Shown here one piece after another: positions 50,645-52,482 of a DNA stretch of 52,482 nt. The notes below the pieces were generated by a model. It was not told the origin of the DNA. It ran no database searches and worked only from the letters and a program-made list of their open reading frames with translations. Source of the DNA: Deltaproteobacteria bacterium HGW-Deltaproteobacteria-15 (GTDB lineage: Bacteria; Desulfobacterota; DSM-4660; Desulfatiglandales; HGW-15); contig PHBH01000050.1 of assembly GCA_002840535.1 (NCBI GenBank), positions 1 to 52,482 on the forward strand, given 5' to 3'. Within the stretch, counting starts at the first letter, position 1, and each line of letters starts with the position of its first letter. The position numbers were made by a program, and so were the translations under genes.

Positions 50645-51146
50645 TGCCTCCCTCGTATCCCCAGAAGCACAAGACCCCGTTGCCGATGCCAGCAACAGGG
50701 TCTACCGCTGGGCGTTTTAGCAACATTGTTTACCGTGGGATGCAAGCAGCCGCAAATCCACCCACGTGACCTCTGTTCTGATCCATAGCATCTGTGAAGG
50801 TGCTCGACCCCAAAGATGCAAAAACCTGTCACAAAGGGCAGGTCGGAATTCAAGTTCCTTTGTCATTCTCGACCTCATGGTTTCCCTTTGTGGGCTGGCT
50901 TTGCCACCTTGTGGAACAGGTTGGCTTGGCGGTCAAACGGGCCAGTACCCTAACGCCAACCTCTATGACTGTTTGAAAGCCGGATAATCCCTCCATGAAC
51001 GATAGTCAAGAATATTTTGACAAGGGGATCATGGGAGTTGTAAAAAAACGTGTAATTGGAGATTGTAAACGTCGACCGTAAGATCTTTTGCCCATGGTGC
51101 ATTGTTCCGAAGCAGAGGAAGATCAACATGTCTATGGGAGGACGAA
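50645..51146. other. Gene-poor stretch with candidate promoter
   Basis: About 500 bp with no convincing gene. A 60-codon reading frame near 50794 lacks a ribosome site and family features. TTGACA at 51017-51022 followed by TGTAAA at 51039-51044 (16-bp spacer) is a candidate promoter for the propeller gene. Confidence 0.35.
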
Positions 51147-52482
51147 ATGCCAAATGGATTCAGTAAGAGAGGAATTCTTGCACTGTCCCTGGTAGCGTTC
51201 TTTCTGGCTCCAGCAGCACAATCAGGAGCTTGGCAGGTCAAAGATCGTGTGAGCGTTAGCTCCGATGGCTCAGAGGGGAATGGCCCCAGTTCCTATCCCC
51301 GCCTTTCGGCGGATGGGCGCTATATTGTCTTTCAGTCGGGGGCCAGCAACCTGGTCCCGGGGGATACCAATGGATCTTCTGATATATTTGTCCATGACCG
51401 TCAAACAGAGGCAACCAGCCGTGTGAGCGTTAGCTCCGGTGGCTCAGCGGGGAATGGAGGAAGTTTCCTTCCCTCTATATCGGCGGATGGGCGCTATGTG
51501 GCTTTTGAATCAAACGCCAGCAACCTGGTCCCGGGGGACACCAATGGGTTTTGTGATATATTTATCCATGACCGTAAAAAAGGGGCAACCACCCGTGTAA
51601 GCGTTGACTCCGATGGCTCAGAGGGGAATAAGCCCAGTTACGATCCCTCTATATCGGCGGATGGGCGCTATGTGGTCTTTTACTCGGTGGCCAGCAACCT
51701 GGTCCCGGGGGACACCAATGGGTTTCCGGATGTATTTGTCCATGAGTATCAAACAGGGGCAACCACCCGTGTAAGCGTTAGCTCCGGTGGCTCAGAGGGG
51801 AATGGCGGCAGTATTTACGAGTCCTCTATATCGGCGGATGGGCGCTATGCGGCTTTTGGATCAGGGGCCAGCAACCTGGTCTTGGGGGATACCAATGCAA
51901 ATTTTGATATATTTGTCCATGACCGTCAAACAGGGGCAACCAGCCGTGTGAGCGTTAGCTCCGGTGGCTCAGAGGGGAATGACCAAAGCGTCGATCCCTC
52001 TATATCGGCGGATGGGCGCTATGTGGTCTTTTACTCCATGGCCAGCAACCTGTTCCCGGGGGATACCAATGCAGATTATGATATATTTGTCCATGACCGT
52101 CAAACAGGGGCAACCAGCCGTGTGAGCGTTAGCTCCGGTGGCTCAGAGGGGAATGGCGACAGTGGCTATCCCTCTATATCGGCGGATGGGCGCTATGTGG
52201 TCTTTCACTCGGTGGCCAGCAACCTGGTCTCGGGGGATACCATTGCAAATTATGATATATTTGTCCATGACCGTCAGACAGGAGCAACCAGCCGTGTGAG
52301 CGTTACCTCCGTTGGCTCAGAGGGGAATGGCGACAGTTGGGATCCCTCTATATCGGCGGATGGGCGCTATGTGGCTTTTGTATCAGACGCCAGCAACCTG
52401 GTATCGGGGGATACCAATGGGTTTGAGGATGTATTTGTCGCATTCACACCCGATGGTTCCTTTTACTTCATCCCCGGCAAGA
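51147..52482 (+). CDS. Secreted seven-repeat TolB/WD40-like beta-propeller protein (partial)
   Basis: At least 445 codons; the gene continues past the right end. An N-terminal signal peptide (MPNGFSKRGILALSLVAFFL, cleavage likely after AAQS) sends it across the membrane. Seven consecutive repeats of 58-59 aa follow, starting at 51246, 51420, 51594, 51768, 51945, 52119 and 52293, each of the form RVSVSSGGSEGNGxSxxPSI then SADGRYVxFxSxASNLVPGD and TNxxxDIFVHDRQTGATS. This is the TolB-like WD40 (PD40-type) propeller pattern, and seven repeats would close one propeller. The blades are very alike, so they arose by recent duplication. After blade seven the sequence changes (VAFTPDGSFYFIPGK), probably the start of a C-terminal domain. 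GGGAGGAC precedes the ATG. Binding partner unknown. Confidence 0.85.
   Translation, partial: MPNGFSKRGILALSLVAFFLAPAAQSGAWQVKDRVSVSSDGSEGNGPSSYPRLSADGRYIVFQSGASNLVPGDTNGSSDIFVHDRQTEATSRVSVSSGGSAGNGGSFLPSISADGRYVAFESNASNLVPGDTNGFCDIFIHDRKKGATTRVSVDSDGSEGNKPSYDPSISADGRYVVFYSVASNLVPGDTNGFPDVFVHEYQTGATTRVSVSSGGSEGNGGSIYESSISADGRYAAFGSGASNLVLGDTNANFDIFVHDRQTGATSRVSVSSGGSEGNDQSVDPSISADGRYVVFYSMASNLFPGDTNADYDIFVHDRQTGATSRVSVSSGGSEGNGDSGYPSISADGRYVVFHSVASNLVSGDTIANYDIFVHDRQTGATSRVSVTSVGSEGNGDSWDPSISADGRYVAFVSDASNLVSGDTNGFEDVFVAFTPDGSFYFIPGK
51246..52466 (+). repeat. Tandem 174-bp repeats encoding propeller blades
   Basis: Seven units with a 174-bp period, except 177 bp between 51768 and 51945. DNA blocks such as TATCGGCGGATGGGCGCTAT are identical in most copies. 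The units are coding, so this is not a CRISPR or satellite. Confidence 0.9.

Noticed and set aside
50794..50976. 60-codon reading frame in the gene-poor stretch
   Set aside because: No ribosome site, no recognisable domain and a competing frame of similar length over the same bases.
51246..52466. CRISPR-like periodic repeats
   Set aside because: The repeats are contiguous, 174 bp long, in frame and encode propeller blades; there are no unique spacers or cas genes.

Overview
The window looks like a chromosomal segment of an anaerobic deltaproteobacterium (Desulfobacterota, sulfate-reducer or syntroph type). This rests on gene content, not on a marker-gene match. It carries a secreted tetraheme c3-type cytochrome, a tungsten/molybdenum aldehyde:ferredoxin oxidoreductase, a sulfoacetaldehyde acetyltransferase next to acetate kinase, a small protein resembling the Desulfovibrio DVU0772 family, groES-groEL, and a moderately GC-rich sequence with many short interspersed intergenic repeats. 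No rRNA, tRNA, CRISPR array, transposase or phage gene was recognised.

Layout. 0-6 kb: a MazE/MazF-type toxin-antitoxin pair, an MscS channel, then a leftward block with a CoxE-like VWA protein, a 31-residue membrane peptide, an FMN reductase and a MoxR/CoxD-type AAA+ ATPase. The VWA and ATPase genes usually adjoin but are separated here, and a truncated SDR fragment abuts the ATPase gene. 6-17 kb: a catabolic region running rightward: xsc, ackA, aor, a MoaD/ThiS carrier, a TetR regulator, a second ThDP enzyme, an extended SDR, a BASS-type transporter and a classical SDR. Nearly identical 18-bp palindromes lie in front of xsc and in front of tetR, so the cluster is probably controlled by its own repressor. 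A plausible reading is release of sulfite from a C2 sulfonate with acetyl phosphate turned directly into ATP and acetate; the true substrate range is inference.

17-30 kb: small conserved proteins, an alpha/beta hydrolase, a nucleotidyltransferase, an acyl-CoA ligase behind a good sigma-70 promoter, a cysteine synthase fused to a divergent cysteinyl-tRNA synthetase, a UDP-sugar epimerase and groES-groEL. Between groEL and the cytochrome gene a near-consensus promoter and a strong terminator bracket about 180 nt without a convincing ORF, a candidate small RNA. 30-33 kb: redox genes (tetraheme cytochrome, thioredoxin-reductase-like flavoprotein, DUF2231-like/cytochrome c fusion).

33-42 kb: recC-recB-recD downstream of hup, with the hup terminator ending directly at the recC start codon. 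42-48 kb: a divergent locus of a SUMF1-domain protein with a long acidic linker against parA, an unknown 146-aa protein and an acidic zinc-ribbon protein; this is the least explained locus here. 48-50.7 kb: a beta-lactamase-fold hydrolase, an HDOD protein, a two-helix membrane protein and an internally deleted ADP-ribosylglycohydrolase. 51.1 kb to the end: the start of a secreted seven-repeat beta-propeller protein that runs off the window.
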